The position numbers and the translations under genes are program-made. Positions 62,933-64,000 of a stretch of DNA of 64,000 bases are shown here, piece by piece (the first letter of the stretch is position 1; the number at the start of each line of letters is the position of its first letter). The DNA comes from Mesobacillus subterraneus. Its GTDB lineage: Bacteria; Bacillota; Bacilli; Bacillales; Cytobacillaceae. The stretch spans positions 1-64,000 of the forward strand of contig NZ_JXIQ01000095.1 in the NCBI RefSeq assembly GCF_000934845.1, in the 5' to 3' direction. The notes beneath the pieces are model-generated. The model did no database searches. It saw nothing but the letters and a program-made list of their open reading frames with translations, and was not told the origin of the DNA.

Positions 62933-64000
62933 ATGAAAAAAACGTGGTGGAAGGAAGCTGTAGTCTATCAGATCTATTGGAGAAGCTTTCACGATACAGA
63001 TGGAGATGGATACGGCGACCTACAGGGGGTCATAGAAAAACTTGATTATATAAAAGAATTGGGGATCGATGTCATCTGGCTAAATCCTTTCTATGATTCA
63101 CCAGATGTAGATAATGGCTATGACATCGCAGACTACCAGGGAGTGATGAAGAAGGCGGGAACGATGGAAACTTTCGACAGGCTGCTTGATGAAGTTCACA
63201 AACGAGGCATGAAGTTGATCATGGACCTTGTTGTTAACCATACATCAGATCTACACCCGTGGTTCCTTGAATCACGTTCTTCAAAAGATAATCCTAAAAG
63301 AGATTACTATATTTGGGAAAAAAGACATAATAACTGGCGTTCCTATTTTTCCCCATCAACTTGGGAGTACGATAGGCAGACAGGCGAATACTATTTCCAT
63401 TCATTTGCTGTCGAGCAACCGGATTTGAACTGGAAAAACCAAAATGTCAGAGAAGAAATATATGAGATGATGCACTTTTGGCTGAAAAAGGGGATTGATG
63501 GATTTCGCATGGATGTCATAAACCTGCTCGCTAAAATCGACGGATTCCCCGATGCGAATAATCTAGTGGATATTTCCTATTTAGGGAATAACCCTGGAAT
63601 TCATGAGTATCTGCAGGAAATGCATGAAAAAGTTCTCCGTCATTATGATGTGTTCACAGTGGGGGAAATCCCGTTTGTTACACCTGAAGATGGTGTGCTT
63701 TATGTTGGTGAACAAAGAAAGGAGCTTCACACACTATTTCATTTTGAAGTATGTGATGATATGGCTTCATGGGACTTGATTAGATTTAAAGAAATTCAAA
63801 AGAGATGGTATGAAGGCTTGTGGGAAAAAGGCTGGAATTCTCAGTTTCTGAATAATCATGATCATACACGAATTGTAACCAGGTTTGGGAATGATACTAC
63901 TTACCGGGTAGAATCCGCTAAATGTTTTGCGACCCTGCTTCATACTCTGCCAGGAATGCCATATGTTTACCAGGGTGAAGAAATTGGAATGACTGGGATC
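62933..64000 (+). CDS. GH13 alpha-glucosidase, 3' end beyond the window
   Basis: The first 356 residues of a GH13 enzyme, open to the window end. Start ATG 62933 follows GAGGAGAGG. Motifs in order are WWKEAVVYQIYWRSF, DLVVNHTSDLHPWF, nucleophile D in GFRMDVINLL, acid/base E in VFTVGEIPF and LNNHDHTR, as in oligo-1,6-glucosidases. About 200 residues, including the C-terminal beta domain, should lie past the edge. It is the second such enzyme in the window, in another operon from the one at 32264, so it probably serves the sugar of importer 3. Confidence 0.9.
   Translation, partial: MKKTWWKEAVVYQIYWRSFHDTDGDGYGDLQGVIEKLDYIKELGIDVIWLNPFYDSPDVDNGYDIADYQGVMKKAGTMETFDRLLDEVHKRGMKLIMDLVVNHTSDLHPWFLESRSSKDNPKRDYYIWEKRHNNWRSYFSPSTWEYDRQTGEYYFHSFAVEQPDLNWKNQNVREEIYEMMHFWLKKGIDGFRMDVINLLAKIDGFPDANNLVDISYLGNNPGIHEYLQEMHEKVLRHYDVFTVGEIPFVTPEDGVLYVGEQRKELHTLFHFEVCDDMASWDLIRFKEIQKRWYEGLWEKGWNSQFLNNHDHTRIVTRFGNDTTYRVESAKCFATLLHTLPGMPYVYQGEEIGMTGI

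Overview
The window looks like chromosome from a low-GC, spore-former-type Firmicute of the family Bacillaceae (Bacillus, Cytobacillus or Mesobacillus-like). The evidence is AGGAGG-type ribosome sites, frequent TTG/GTG starts, sigma-A promoters, intrinsic terminators, B. subtilis-type regulators (LutR, GlpP, CcpA/LacI-like sites, YesMN-like two-component genes) and short dispersed repeats of a kind I associate with Bacillaceae. I see no rRNA, tRNA, CRISPR array or intact mobile element. This is mostly metabolic and transport chromosome, with a few scars of rearrangement.

Layout. 1-4.1 kb: a secreted M14 zinc carboxypeptidase and a DUF1611 plus ornithine/alanine-racemase-like pair behind a hairpin-containing leader. 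4.1-8.1 kb: a GNAT acetyltransferase fused in frame to a NUDIX start, a small membrane protein, a FetAB-like ABC pair, a rhodanese and a PP2C-like phosphatase. 8.2-14.3 kb: a complete Ugp-type importer (ATPase, two permeases, lipoprotein) with two glycerophosphodiester phosphodiesterases; a PhoP-box-like array lies at its head. 14.5-17.2 kb: cobalamin riboswitch and metE. 17.3-26.1 kb: lactate/2-hydroxyacid region with lutABC, lutR, lctP and glcD-glcF, and two LutR-type operators. 26.1-31.2 kb: tcyP cystine transporter, a broken zeta-toxin gene with a small partner, and an epimerase and an aldo-keto reductase that each carry the same 47-bp promoter block.

31.2-43.4 kb: a beta-1,2-glucooligosaccharide (sophorooligosaccharide) use locus in the arrangement I recall from Listeria innocua. 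It has a LacI regulator, a GH13 alpha-glucosidase, a 1108-aa GH94 phosphorylase, a 723-aa GH3 beta-glucosidase and a divergent binding protein plus two permeases. The divergent control region can be read almost completely: two opposed promoters, four GAAACGTTTC operators and cre-like sites.

43.7-53.7 kb: glycerol/dihydroxyacetone region with glpP, glpF, glpK, glpD, a sigma-54 activator carrying an N-terminal HPr domain, dhaK, dhaL, dhaM behind a sigma-54 promoter, and a second glpP. 54.1-64 kb: a YesM/YesN-like two-component pair, a second sugar-type ABC importer without ATPase, a glycogen-debranching-like glucosidase and a GH13 enzyme that runs off the right edge; its substrate cannot be named from sequence.

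The genes converge on C3 metabolism. Ugp and the phosphodiesterases yield glycerol 3-phosphate, glpFKD and dhaKLM feed DHAP, and the lactate systems feed pyruvate. Two oligosaccharide importers lack their own ATPase and probably share an MsmX/UgpC-type subunit. The least ordinary items are the HPr-PAS-PAS-sigma54 activator, the paired GlpP paralogues, the decoded beta-1,2-glucan control region, the NUDIX-GNAT fusion, and the zeta-toxin wreck with a non-epsilon partner.
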